A stretch of 57,303 nt of DNA from DASZHA01 sp035938265 (GCA_035938265.1 DASZHA010000073.1:1-57303), one strand, 5' to 3'. Shown: positions 15,956 to 24,344, numbered from the stretch's first letter. Notes: a model not told the origin generated them from the letters alone. Numbers and translations are program-made.

Positions 15956-17488
15956 TTACCTGGCTTGAAACCCGCGGCGGGCGCCTTCTATGCCCGCGAC
16001 GGGTCTCGGGCTACGGGGACGAACCAGCCGGTAGTCGGCCAGGTCAAGCCGTCGGGTGCGGCGGCGGTACTCGGAGACGAAGCCCGGCCAGTTGTTGGTG
16101 ATGCGTCCGCCCTCGTGGCGATACCAGCTGTCGCAGCCGGTCCAGACCGAGCCGGCCAGGCGTTCCTGGACCTCAGCACTGAAGGCATCCAGAGCCTGGG
16201 GGCGAACGTCGAGGTAGGCGCCGGGTACCCGCCGCAGTATCTCCAGGGCGCTGATGACGTAGTGGGTTTGGCTTTCCAGCATGTAGATGATGGAGCCGGC
16301 GCCGAGGTTGGTATTGGGGCCGTACATGATGAAGAGGTTGGGGAAACCGGCGACGGTGAGCCCGAGGTAGGCCTCGGCGCCGTTGCGCCACGCCTGGTTG
16401 AGGTCGATGCCGTCGACGCCGCGGACCTTGACCGGGAAAAGGAAGGACCCGGTCTCGAAGCCGGTGCCAACGATGATGGTGTCGACCTCGTGCTCAATGC
16501 CGTCCTCGGTGACGATCGCGCCAGGGGTGACCTCGCGGATCCCATCGGTGACCAGCTCGACGTTGGGTCGCATCAGGGTGGGGTACCAGTCACTGGATAT
16601 CAGCACGCGCTTGCAGCCGATCGGGAACGTCGGCATCAGCCTGGCCCGGAGCAGCGGGTCGGGCACCTGCTGACGCAGGTGGCGCCGCGCCACGCCCTCG
16701 ATCATCGCCCGGGCCCGGGGGTGGCCGGTGAACATGGGGACGGCGGCCTCCAGCGCCGCCCAGTAGCCGAAGCGGGACGCCAGCTGCAGTGCCGGGAAGC
16801 GCCGCATCCGGTCCTTGGCGGCGTCGGAGTAGGCGCGGTCCCGCTTGGGGAGGACCCACCCCGGGGTGCGCTGGAACACGTGCAGCCTGGCGGTCCGGGG
16901 AGCGATGGCAGGCACGAACTGGATGGCGCTGGCGCCGGTGCCGACCACGGCAACGCGCCTTCCGCTGAGATCGTGGTCATGGTCCCAGCGAGCGGAGTGG
17001 AACCATTTGCCCTCGAATCGGTCAAGGCCCGGGGTCCGCGGATGCGACGGCCGGTTGAGCTGCCCGCATGCAGCCACCACCGCCCGCGCCTCCCAGTCCG
17101 CATCGCTGGTCGATACCCGCCATGTGCCGCGGTTGGCGTCGAAGTCGACGGCGGTGACCTCGATGCCCAGCCGCATGTGGTCGCCCAGGCCGTACTTGTC
17201 GACGCAGCGCTCGAGGTAGGCGAGGATCTCGGCCTGCGGCGCATAGCGCAGCGACCAGTCGGGGTTGGGCTCGAAGGAGAACTGGTAGAGGTGGGAGGGG
17301 GCATCGCAAGCGGCCCCCGGGTAGGTGTTCTCGCGCCAGGTGCCACCGGGCCGGTCGGCCTTGTCGAATATGGCGAAGGAATCAATGCCGGCGCGGACCA
17401 TCTCGATGCCGATGGCGACCCCGCTGAACCCGGCGCCAATCACCGCCACGTCCAACCGGCGCGTCTCCGCCCCGTTGCTGCCGCTCAT
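15956..17488 (-). CDS. Flavin-binding monooxygenase, Baeyer-Villiger type (1)
   Basis: 510 residues. Two Rossmann motifs (VIGAGFSGVAIGIEM for FAD; VVGTGASAIQFVPAI for NADPH) and, between them, FEGKWFHSARWD (from F158), which fits the BVMO fingerprint FxGxxxHxxxW(P/D). GGTWRENTYPGAACDAPSHL and NLFIMYGPNTNLGAGS are also typical. The enzyme would use O2 and NADPH to turn a ketone into an ester or lactone, or oxidise an N or S atom. ATG at 17488 was chosen because the FAD motif follows at residue ~15; the upstream open frame overlaps the cyclase gene. Part of the TetR-cyclase-BVMO run; paralogous to the divergent BVMO at 19113. Confidence 0.9.
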   Translation of the reverse strand: MSGSNGAETRRLDVAVIGAGFSGVAIGIEMVRAGIDSFAIFDKADRPGGTWRENTYPGAACDAPSHLYQFSFEPNPDWSLRYAPQAEILAYLERCVDKYGLGDHMRLGIEVTAVDFDANRGTWRVSTSDADWEARAVVAACGQLNRPSHPRTPGLDRFEGKWFHSARWDHDHDLSGRRVAVVGTGASAIQFVPAIAPRTARLHVFQRTPGWVLPKRDRAYSDAAKDRMRRFPALQLASRFGYWAALEAAVPMFTGHPRARAMIEGVARRHLRQQVPDPLLRARLMPTFPIGCKRVLISSDWYPTLMRPNVELVTDGIREVTPGAIVTEDGIEHEVDTIIVGTGFETGSFLFPVKVRGVDGIDLNQAWRNGAEAYLGLTVAGFPNLFIMYGPNTNLGAGSIIYMLESQTHYVISALEILRRVPGAYLDVRPQALDAFSAEVQERLAGSVWTGCDSWYRHEGGRITNNWPGFVSEYRRRTRRLDLADYRLVRPRSPRPVAGIEGARRGFQAR

Positions 17489-17504
17489 TTCTACTGGCCC
17501 AATC

Positions 17505-18365
17505 CTATTCGGCCTGGCTCCACTCGACCGGGTACAGGGTGGCCCGGTTGGTGATGCCTTTGAGCTGCACGGTGCGACCGCGGCCGAAGCTGACATCCTC
17601 GCCGTCGGCCAGGCGCTTGACCTCGGAGGAGACCAGGATCTCGCCACCGGCGGCCTCCGCCGCGACCCGTGCCGCGAGGGCGACGTTGATGCCAAAGACG
17701 TCCCGACCCTGACGGGTGACTTCGCCGTGGTGCAGCCCGATGCGAACGCGGATCGGCGGATCGGGCGCCAGCTCCTCGTCCTCCAGGTCCCGCTGGATGG
17801 CGATGGCGCACCTGAGGGCCGGCTCCAGCTCCTTGAAGGCGACCATGAAGCTGTCCCCCTGGGTCTTCACCACCTGTCCCCTGCTCTTCCGAACCCGGCG
17901 GCGGACGATGGCGTCGTGCTCGCGGAGGAGCTCCAGCCAGGCCTCGTCTCCAAGCCTGCGATTCAGCTCGGTGGAGCCCTCGATGTCGGAAAACATCAGG
18001 GTCACGCTGCCGTCATCCGCCACCACCCGGCTCAGCGAGGGCCGGTCGGACTCGGTGATGTCGGCCAGCTTCCGCAGGGAGCCCGCCAGGGCCGGCGCCA
18101 CCCCCTTGCGGCCGACATCGGTGAAGACCTGGGTGGCGAAGCGCACGCCCTCGATCCCGGCAGCCAGTGCCAGCACGCTACTGGGACCGAAGAGGTCGGC
18201 CCCCTCCTGTGAGCGCCGGCGTGCCTCCTCCTCGGCGCGTTTCTGGGCGCGACGTTGGCGAATCGCCCGGATGATAAGGATGGTGGTGACGCCGGCGATG
18301 GCGGCGGCCACGACCAGGCCGCCGATGACCGCGAGGACGACGACCAGCACCGGGTTGAGGTTCAT
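17505..18365 (-). CDS. Membrane-anchored class III adenylate/guanylate cyclase
   Basis: 286 residues. One N-terminal TM helix (VLVVVLAVIGGLVVAAAIAG), a charged linker, and a class III cyclase domain from ~118: metal Asp in FSDIEGST (D127), K167 and second metal D171 in VKTQGDSFMVAF, RIGLHHGEV, and FGINVALAARVAAEA. In the last motif the position that is usually Asn (VN-x-AAR) reads Ala229, with Asn two residues earlier; whether activity is affected is open. Probably makes cAMP at the inner face of the membrane. It overlaps the TetR gene by 4 nt (ATGA), so the two are translationally coupled. Confidence 0.85.
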   Translation of the reverse strand: MNLNPVLVVVLAVIGGLVVAAAIAGVTTILIIRAIRQRRAQKRAEEEARRRSQEGADLFGPSSVLALAAGIEGVRFATQVFTDVGRKGVAPALAGSLRKLADITESDRPSLSRVVADDGSVTLMFSDIEGSTELNRRLGDEAWLELLREHDAIVRRRVRKSRGQVVKTQGDSFMVAFKELEPALRCAIAIQRDLEDEELAPDPPIRVRIGLHHGEVTRQGRDVFGINVALAARVAAEAAGGEILVSSEVKRLADGEDVSFGRGRTVQLKGITNRATLYPVEWSQAE

Positions 18366-19003
18366 CCCCGGCCTCGCTTGGGCGGCGGTCCGCCGAGAGG
18401 CTCGATCTGCCCCAGCAGCCAGCGCGCGTGCTTCAGGAGCCGCTCGACGGGATAGTCGTCGGGCTCGAGGAGAAGGAGCCGGACCGCCTCGTCGGCGAAG
18501 GTCGAGAGCATCCGCGCCGTCAGCTCGGGGTCGGGGGTCTGACCGCCGCCGGCGAGCCCCGGGCGGACGGCCTCGGCCAGCTGGCTCAGCACCGCGCTGC
18601 GGCCGATGGCGATACGGTCCCTGACGGTCTCCGGCGCGCCCTCCGGCGGCATCAGCACCAGGCGCCAGGTGACGGGGTCGGCCTGGGCGGCCTCGAGGTA
18701 GCCGCCGAGGGCGGCGAGCAGCTGCTCTCGGGGGTCGCCCGCATCGAGCGCGGTCGGTAGGACCGCCGCCAGCTGCCTGATGGCGCGGTCGCCCAGGCGC
18801 TCGATCAGCGCCTCGAAGAGCCCGCTGATGTCGCCAAAGTGCTCATAGACGACCGGCCGGCTGATGCCGGCGCGGCGCGCCACGGCCTCGATGGAGAGGG
18901 CGTGGAATCCCTGCTCGCCGACGATCTCCTGGGTGGCGTCGAGTATCTGCTCTCGCCTCTCGGCGGCGCTCATCCGCGCCTGCCGGACGTTGTGGATGGC
19001 CAT
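18362..19003 (-). CDS. TetR family transcriptional regulator
   Basis: 213 residues: AAERREQILDATQEIVGEQG, ALSIEAVARRAGISRPVVYE and HFGDISGLFEALIERLG form the DNA-binding domain; the C-terminal domain is the common helical type (ARMLSTFADEAVRLLLLEPD). First gene of the leftward run TetR-cyclase-BVMO-small TM protein-VOC. Palindromic sites lie in the 109-bp gap to the divergent BVMO/SDR operon, so it probably represses both directions in response to a ketone or lipid-like compound (inference). Confidence 0.88.
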   Translation of the reverse strand: MAIHNVRQARMSAAERREQILDATQEIVGEQGFHALSIEAVARRAGISRPVVYEHFGDISGLFEALIERLGDRAIRQLAAVLPTALDAGDPREQLLAALGGYLEAAQADPVTWRLVLMPPEGAPETVRDRIAIGRSAVLSQLAEAVRPGLAGGGQTPDPELTARMLSTFADEAVRLLLLEPDDYPVERLLKHARWLLGQIEPLGGPPPKRGRG

Positions 19004-19006
19004 CGC

Positions 19007-19035
19007 TTGACAAACAGCCTACACCCGCGTAAGCT
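19007..19035 (+). promoter_or_regulatory. Predicted promoter of the BVMO/SDR operon
   Basis: TTGACA (19007-19012), 17 bp, TAAGCT (19030-19035): near-consensus sigma70 type. The expected start of transcription, around 19042, falls inside the palindrome at 19040-19056, which fits repression by the TetR protein. Confidence 0.55.
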
Positions 19036-19039
19036 GCGC

Positions 19040-19069
19040 TTATGTAACTTACATAACAGTAAGTTATGT
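19040..19069. promoter_or_regulatory. TetR-type operator, palindrome plus extra half site
   Basis: A perfect 17-bp palindrome TTATGTAA-C-TTACATAA (19040-19056) is followed by a third related half GTAAGTTATGT (19059-19069). The halves TAACTTAC and GTAAGTTA also form an overlapping 8-bp inverted repeat. A TTGACA on the minus strand (19072-19067) abuts it, so the site could block the leftward promoter as well. It is AT-rich in an otherwise GC-rich region. Confidence 0.7.
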
Positions 19070-19112
19070 CAAGGTCCGGGACGACGAATCCGGCCGACAA
19101 GTAGAGAGGTGA

Positions 19113-20675
19113 ATGCACCCCATGCAGGTTGCGGAAATGGCCCCAAATATCGACAGTCCCAGCAGTCCCCCACCGGGTCGAACCGACATCGCCATCATCG
19201 GCAGCGGCTTCTCCGGCCTGGCGATGGCGGTCCGCTTGAAGCGCGCCGGCCACACCGACTTCGTCGTCCTCGAGCGCGGCGCCGACGTGGGCGGGACCTG
19301 GCGCGACAACTCCTACCCCGGCTGCGCCTGCGACGTCCCCAGCCACCTCTACTCGTTCTCCTTCGCGCCCAACCCCGAGTGGAGCTCCACCTTCTCGCCC
19401 CAGCCCGAGATCCACGGCTACATCCGCAAGGTGGCCAGCGACACGGGCGTCATCGGACACGTCCGCTTCAACTGCAACCTCGAGGAGGCGTCCTGGGACG
19501 AGGCGGCGCAGCGCTGGCGGCTTCGCACCTCGCGTGGTGAGGTCTCGGCGCGGGTGCTGATCGCCGCCGGCGGACCCCTGAGCGAGCCCTCCATCCCGAA
19601 CCTGAACGGCCTCGACCGCTTCCAGGGCAAGGTCTTCCATTCGGCCCAGTGGGACCACGACCACGACCTCACCGGCGAGCGCGTGGCGGTCATCGGCACC
19701 GGCGCCTCGGCGATCCAGTTCGTTCCCCAGATCCAGCCCCGGGTGGAGACGCTGCACCTGTTCCAGCGCACGGCTCCCTGGGTCATGCCCCGGCGGTCAC
19801 GTCCCCTGACGCGGGTTGAGCGGGCGATCTACCGCCGCCTGCCTGGCGCCCAGCGGCTGATGCGAGCCTCGATCTACTGGGGCCGTGAGGTCTATGCCCT
19901 GCCGTTGCTTCGCGCCGGCCTCAAGCCGATCACCACCTGGATGGGAAGGTCGCACCTGAAGCGCCACGTGCCCGACCCCGAGCTGCGCCGCAAGCTGACC
20001 CCCGACTACGCGCCCGGCTGCAAGCGCATCCTGATCTCCAATGACTACCTGCCGGCGCTGGCGCAGCCCAACGTCGCGGTGGTCACCGACGGCATCGCCG
20101 AGGTGCGCGAGCACTCGATTGTCACCGCCGACGGTGAGGAGCGCGAAGTCGACACCATCATCTTCGGGACCGGCTTCCACGTCTCCGACTTCCCCATGGC
20201 ACACAGGCTCCGCGACGGTGCCGGCCGCACCCTGGCCGAGCTCTGGGACGGCAGCATGAGCGCCCACAAAGGCACCACCATCGCCGGCTTCCCCAACCTC
20301 TTCCTGCTGCTCGGCCCCAACACCGGGCTCGGCCACACCTCGGTGGTGCTGATGGCCGAGTGGCAGGCGGGGTACGTCATGCGCGCCATCGACCACATGG
20401 AGCGTGAAGAGCTCGGCGCCATCGACGTACGGCCGGCCGCGGTGGAGTCGTGGACCGCGCAGATGCAGCGGCGCATGAGGGGCACCGTCTGGCTCGCCGG
20501 CGGGTGCAACAGCTGGTACCTCGACGCACAGGGCCGCAACTCGACGCTGTGGCCGGGGTTCACCTTCCAGTTCCGGCGCGCCCTCAGCCGCTTCGACGCC
20601 AGCAGCTATGTCGGGCAGCCGCTGCCCGCCACCCGACGGCGCCAGGCCGCCGCGGCGACCTCGGTGGCGGCATGA
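19113..20675 (+). CDS. Flavin-binding monooxygenase, Baeyer-Villiger type (2)
   Basis: 520 residues. FAD motif IIGSGFSGLAMAVRL, fingerprint FQGKVFHSAQWD (from F170), NADPH motif VIGTGASAIQFVPQI, plus GGTWRDNSYPGCACDVPSHL and LLLGPNTGLGHTSVV. The same family as the BVMO encoded at 15956-17488 and similar in most motifs. AGAGGTGA directly precedes the ATG at 19113. Its stop overlaps the start of the SDR gene (ATGA), suggesting that an alcohol dehydrogenase step feeds a ketone to the BVMO or acts on the product (inference). Confidence 0.9.
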   Translation: MHPMQVAEMAPNIDSPSSPPPGRTDIAIIGSGFSGLAMAVRLKRAGHTDFVVLERGADVGGTWRDNSYPGCACDVPSHLYSFSFAPNPEWSSTFSPQPEIHGYIRKVASDTGVIGHVRFNCNLEEASWDEAAQRWRLRTSRGEVSARVLIAAGGPLSEPSIPNLNGLDRFQGKVFHSAQWDHDHDLTGERVAVIGTGASAIQFVPQIQPRVETLHLFQRTAPWVMPRRSRPLTRVERAIYRRLPGAQRLMRASIYWGREVYALPLLRAGLKPITTWMGRSHLKRHVPDPELRRKLTPDYAPGCKRILISNDYLPALAQPNVAVVTDGIAEVREHSIVTADGEEREVDTIIFGTGFHVSDFPMAHRLRDGAGRTLAELWDGSMSAHKGTTIAGFPNLFLLLGPNTGLGHTSVVLMAEWQAGYVMRAIDHMEREELGAIDVRPAAVESWTAQMQRRMRGTVWLAGGCNSWYLDAQGRNSTLWPGFTFQFRRALSRFDASSYVGQPLPATRRRQAAAATSVAA

Positions 20676-21463
20676 ACCGGCTGGAGGTTGGCATCATCCC
20701 CGCCCGCCGTCCGAAGGGCGCGCCCAAGCGGGTCGTCATCACCGGCGCCGCCAGTGGCATCGGCGCCGCCGCGGCGGCCGAGCTTCGCGCCCGGGGTGCC
20801 ACCGTTGTCGGGCTCGACCTCAACCCCGGAGAGGGCGTCATCCGCTGCGACGTCCGCGACCAGGCTTCGGTGGACGCCGCCATGGCCGAGGCGGTCGCGC
20901 GGCTGGGCGGGCTCGACGTTCTCGTCAACAACGCCGGAATCGGGATTCCCCAGGCGGCCGGGGAGCGTCCCGACGCCGACGCCCTGGCGGTCATCGACGT
21001 CAACCTCCTGGGGCCCTGGCGCGTCACCGCCGCCGCCATGCCGGCGCTGCGCGCGTCGCGGGGCCGCGTCGTCAACGTTGCCTCCGGCCTGGTGCACCTC
21101 CCCATGCCGATGGCCACCGCCTACTGCATGAGCAAGCGCGGGCTGGTGGCTTACTCGGACGGACTCCGGGTCGAGAGCGCCGGCGCCATCAGCGTCACCA
21201 CCGTCTACCCCGGATATATCCGGACGCCGATCCACGAGGCCGCGGCGGCCAAGGGCCTCTCGCTCGAGGGGCAGGTTCCAGCCGAGCGGCTGGAGGACGC
21301 CGCCAGGACCCTGGCTCGGGCAGCCCTGGGGCGGCCGGTGCGGGACCTCGCCACCACCCGATGGGCATCGGTCGCCTACCGGCTCCTGCGGTTGATCCCC
21401 GCGGGGTTGGTTGACCGCGCCGTGGGCCTGAGGGCGCGCTCGATTTCCCCTGACGCCGCTTAG
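20672..21463 (+). CDS. Short-chain dehydrogenase/reductase
   Basis: 263 residues, classical SDR: cofactor motif ITGAASGIGAAAAAELRARG, NNAG as VLVNNAGIGIP, catalytic Ser in VVNVASGLVHLP and Y-x3-K in AYCMSKRGLVAYSDG. An acidic residue after the second strand (GLDLNP) suggests NAD(H) preference. Starts at the ATG overlapping the BVMO stop; a Baeyer-Villiger enzyme next to an SDR is a frequent pairing in alcohol/ketone breakdown. Overlaps the convergent thioredoxin-like gene by 4 nt. Confidence 0.9.
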   Translation: MNRLEVGIIPARRPKGAPKRVVITGAASGIGAAAAAELRARGATVVGLDLNPGEGVIRCDVRDQASVDAAMAEAVARLGGLDVLVNNAGIGIPQAAGERPDADALAVIDVNLLGPWRVTAAAMPALRASRGRVVNVASGLVHLPMPMATAYCMSKRGLVAYSDGLRVESAGAISVTTVYPGYIRTPIHEAAAAKGLSLEGQVPAERLEDAARTLARAALGRPVRDLATTRWASVAYRLLRLIPAGLVDRAVGLRARSISPDAA

Positions 21464-22095
21464 CTGATCCCCATCTGTCGCAGCTGGTCGCGGATGTTGG
21501 CGGCGTCGATGCCGCCGGGGAAGACCTGGTGTACCTTGCCATCGCGGTCGATGAAGACGCTGATCGGCAAGGACGGCGTGTTGATCCCGAAGGCCCTGGC
21601 GATCACACCGGGGTCGTTGCCGGTCTGGGGGTCCGCCACCGCTGGAAAGGTGGCGCCCATCTGCTGATAGAAGGCCTTGCCGGCATCGGTGTTGTCGAAA
21701 GCATCGACCCCGACCACCTCAAAGCCCGAGCCACGCTTGGCCACGTACTGTTCCTGGATCGCGGGCAATTCGGCACGGCACTCCACGCACCAGTTGGCGA
21801 AGAAGTTGACCAGCACCACCTTGCCACGGAGGGATGACAGCTTGAACGTGCTGCCGTCAAACGCCGTGGCGGTGAAGTCGGGCGCGGGCGAGCCGGCCGT
21901 CAGACTGCCCGCCGCACCGCTGGCCGTCACCTTTACCTGGGGCTGAGCGGTGTCCTTCTGGCGGGCCCGGCTGATCGCCGTGTAAGCGGCAAAGCCACCG
22001 ATCAGCAGGACCGCGATCGCGACCGCCGCCAGCCGCGCGCGGCGGCTGAGCGGTCCGGCGGCCCCAGGCCCCTCCGAGCCTTGAGCGGATGCCAC
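21460..22095 (-). CDS. Membrane-anchored TlpA/ResA-like thiol-disulfide protein
   Basis: 211 residues from the GTG at 22095, which has GGGAGGGG about 6 nt upstream (the frame opens with another GTG at 22122). One N-terminal TM helix (RLAAVAIAVLLIGGFAAYTA) and an outward thioredoxin fold: SPAPDFTATAFDGSTFKLSS, active site NWCVECRAE (C103, C106), VVGVDAFDNTDAGKAF and the cis-Pro loop TPSLPISVFID. WCVEC resembles ResA/TlpA rather than Trx (WCGPC), so a reducing or cytochrome-maturation type role outside the membrane is likely. Third gene after the ECF sigma and its membrane anti-sigma. Confidence 0.88.
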   Translation of the reverse strand: MASAQGSEGPGAAGPLSRRARLAAVAIAVLLIGGFAAYTAISRARQKDTAQPQVKVTASGAAGSLTAGSPAPDFTATAFDGSTFKLSSLRGKVVLVNFFANWCVECRAELPAIQEQYVAKRGSGFEVVGVDAFDNTDAGKAFYQQMGATFPAVADPQTGNDPGVIARAFGINTPSLPISVFIDRDGKVHQVFPGGIDAANIRDQLRQMGIS

Positions 22096-22123
22096 GTCGA
22101 CCCCTCCCGGGTCGCGGCCCACG

Positions 22124-22843
22124 CTACTGGATCTGGCTGATGAACTGCATCAGCGCGCTTTCATCGTCGGCGACGACGATGAGGCCCTGGTTGCCATGAT
22201 GAACCATACCCACCGCGATCCCGTTCATCATCCGCGTCTCCGACCTGGGCCAGCTCATCGGTGCCTCCCCCGGGATGGGAGATAGCTCGACCGGGCCCGC
22301 GCCCTTGCGGTAGAGGTAGGTGACCGCCTGCCGACCGGCGACGGTGCCGCTCCGGGCCCCGACGCAGGCGGCGCCTGCTATGGAGATCACCGGCATCGCA
22401 GCGCCGTGCGCGCCGGCCCAGCCGTTGACCGCGACCGAGTCGCCGGAGTAGTCGGCGGGCGTGCCGAAGCTGTGGACGGCGTCGGCCATGGCGCCTTCGG
22501 GCGCCAGTCCGCCGTCGAAACGGTTGGGCGACATCAGCAGCGCCCCCACGCCGACTGAAACCAGCACCATCGCCGCCGCCGCGGCGGCGACCAGGGCACC
22601 CGGCCTCCAGCGGCGCGTTCCCGCGGGGAGGGCTTCCGCCGTGTTGGCTGCGACTGCGCTGGAGTCCATCGCGGCCTCCTGCGCCAGGGCGCCGGCCAGG
22701 GCGAGGTTGCCAGCGCGCTGCCAATCGACCTCGCGGGTGCATTCGTCACAGGCGGCGACATGGTCGACGGCGGCTGCGGGCACCAGCTCCATCTCGCCGT
22801 CGGCGAAGGCGCCGGTGTAGACGCGGGCCTCGGCGCAGATCAC
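22124..22843 (-). CDS. Membrane-anchored zinc-binding anti-sigma factor
   Basis: 239 residues. The N-terminus carries a ZAS motif, C3 and H28-x3-C32-x2-C35 (DHVAACDEC), the zinc and redox site of anti-sigma factors. One TM helix (~82-104, GALVAAAAAAMVLVSVGVGA) leads to an outside domain of ~130 residues with VNGWAGAHGAAMPVISIAGA and one Cys. RsrA-type partners of SigR-like sigmas are normally short and soluble, so the membrane anchor and sensor domain are unusual. Overlaps the sigma gene by 4 nt. Probably sequesters that sigma and releases it on an envelope or thiol signal. Confidence 0.85.
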   Translation of the reverse strand: MICAEARVYTGAFADGEMELVPAAAVDHVAACDECTREVDWQRAGNLALAGALAQEAAMDSSAVAANTAEALPAGTRRWRPGALVAAAAAAMVLVSVGVGALLMSPNRFDGGLAPEGAMADAVHSFGTPADYSGDSVAVNGWAGAHGAAMPVISIAGAACVGARSGTVAGRQAVTYLYRKGAGPVELSPIPGEAPMSWPRSETRMMNGIAVGMVHHGNQGLIVVADDESALMQFISQIQ

Positions 22844-23466
22844 GGCGGGCCCTCCTCCAGCAGCAGCCTGACCAGCATGCGACGGCCGCGAAAGATGCGC
22901 GACATGACCGTCCCCAGGGGGATGTCGAGGACCTCGGCGATCTGCCGGTAGGGCATGTCCTCACCGGCGAAGAGCCGTAGGGGGACGGCCTGCTCGGTGG
23001 GCAGCCGCTGCAGCGCCCACAGGATCTTGTCACGGTCGAACCGGCTCATCACCGCCGCCTCCACGCCCAGTGGGCTGATCGGCTCATCGGCGAAGGAATC
23101 TTCGTGGTCGCCGAGGTCGCTGATGGAGACCACCCGCGGCCGGCGTTTGTCGCTGCGCCACCGCTTCTGCTGCAGGCGGCGGGCGATGGTGAAGAGCCAG
23201 GCCTTGGCGTCGGTCCCCGGGGTGAACCGATCTTCGAAGCGCAGCGCCCGGGCCAGCGCCTCCTGGGCCAGGTCCTCCGCGGCGTCGGGGTCGCGGGTGA
23301 GGGAGCGTGCAAACCGAACCAGTGCCGGCTGCAGCTCGAGCAGCTCGTGGCGCAGGTCCGGGGTCGTCGCGGGGTCGGCGCCGGTTTCGGACGCCAGCCG
23401 ATCGAACTCTTCATCCATCAGAAGCGGTGCCCGCATCATCTCAGACAGGTCCACCCGACTTGCCAT
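22840..23466 (-). CDS. ECF sigma factor, SigR/SigH-like (ECF12 type)
   Basis: 208 residues. Region 2: LVRFARSLTRDPDAAEDLAQ, ALARALRFEDRFTPGTDAKA, WLFTIARRLQQKRW. Region 4: LQRLPTEQAVPLRLFAGEDM, YRQIAEVLDIPLGTVMSRIF, RGRRMLVRLL. The combination PGTDAKAWLFTI and GTVMSRxxRGRRML is that of SigR/SigH-like sigma factors of the thiol-oxidative stress response. There is a ~30-residue acidic N-terminal extension. A match to the SigR promoter consensus lies just upstream (23478-23504), so autoregulation is likely. Confidence 0.88.
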   Translation of the reverse strand: MASRVDLSEMMRAPLLMDEEFDRLASETGADPATTPDLRHELLELQPALVRFARSLTRDPDAAEDLAQEALARALRFEDRFTPGTDAKAWLFTIARRLQQKRWRSDKRRPRVVSISDLGDHEDSFADEPISPLGVEAAVMSRFDRDKILWALQRLPTEQAVPLRLFAGEDMPYRQIAEVLDIPLGTVMSRIFRGRRMLVRLLLEEGPP

Positions 23467-23477
23467 CGCATGGCCTA

Positions 23478-23504
23478 CAACGCCAATTCCGATGCTCGAT
23501 TCCC
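23478..23504 (-). promoter_or_regulatory. Candidate SigR-type autoregulatory promoter
   Basis: On the minus strand GGGAAT (23504-23499) and GTTG (23481-23478) are separated by 17 bp, fitting the GGAAT-N18-GTT consensus known for SigR/SigH-dependent promoters. The start codon at 23466 is 11 bp downstream, so the mRNA would be nearly leaderless. The motif is short, but it is in the expected place. Confidence 0.5.
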
Positions 23505-23528
23505 GGGCCTGCTAGCGTGTCTGGTGCG

Positions 23529-24344
23529 ATGGGACGGCCCGCCTATTCCGACGGTGCCCAGCTGGCCGGGGCGGTCCTGGCGTGCCCGATCTGCCACGGT
23601 GCGCTCAAGCTCGAGCTCGACGCCCTGGTCTGCGCCGGGGGCCACACCTACCCCGTCACCGACGGCTACTTCGACATGTGGCCCAGGGACCAGGTCGAGC
23701 CCCGACTCGACTGGTTCAGCGGCCCGTACGGGCTGGTCTACGACACCGGCATCAAGGAGCGCTGGCTGGCGCGGGTCGGTGCCCGTTTCGGCTTTGGCAC
23801 CGATGTCGACCGGATGTACGAGCTGATGGACGACGGCGTCAAGTGCGAGCCGGGCGAGGTCATCCTTGATGTGCCCGTGGGCGGCGCGCCGACGCTGCGG
23901 TCGGCTCCCGGTCGAATGCTGGGGACTTACGTTGGCGTCGACTTGAGCGCACCGATGCTGCAGCGGGCGCGCGCCGATCGCGACGCGGAGGGGCTTGACA
24001 GGGTCGTCCTCGCCCGCGGCGACGCCACGAGGCTACCGATGGCCGACGACAGCGTCGACCGCATCCTCTGCTTCAACGGCCTCCACGTTCTGCCCGACAA
24101 GGACGCGGTAATGCGGGAGTTCGCCCGGGTCCTCAAGCCAGGCGGCCAGTTGTGGGGCAACGTTGTCGTTGCCGACGAAAGCGCGATGGCCCGCATCACC
24201 CGGCCATGGTTGCGGCTCCCAATACCCTTCTTCCACCCCGCGGACCCCGTCGACCTCGAGCTCACGGCGGCCGAGGCCGGATTCGACTGGGACCAGGAAA
24301 CCGAGGGCTCGATGCTCTTCTTCCGGGGAACCCGGCTGAGCTGA
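23529..24344 (+). CDS. Zinc-ribbon SAM-dependent methyltransferase
   Basis: 271 residues. The N-terminus has a zinc ribbon of the RlmA type: CPICHGAL ... CAGGH, then YPVTDGYFDMWP. The methyltransferase core follows: VILDVPVGGAPTLRS at motif I (the usual G-x-G-x-G loop is changed to VGGAP), YVGVDLSAPMLQRARADRDA, ARGDATRLPMADDSVDRILC, and FARVLKPGGQLWGNVVVADE. Motif I is odd but the remaining motifs are sound. Substrate unknown: rRNA, a quinone or a small molecule. Divergent from the sigma gene, 62 bp apart. Confidence 0.82.
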   Translation: MGRPAYSDGAQLAGAVLACPICHGALKLELDALVCAGGHTYPVTDGYFDMWPRDQVEPRLDWFSGPYGLVYDTGIKERWLARVGARFGFGTDVDRMYELMDDGVKCEPGEVILDVPVGGAPTLRSAPGRMLGTYVGVDLSAPMLQRARADRDAEGLDRVVLARGDATRLPMADDSVDRILCFNGLHVLPDKDAVMREFARVLKPGGQLWGNVVVADESAMARITRPWLRLPIPFFHPADPVDLELTAAEAGFDWDQETEGSMLFFRGTRLS

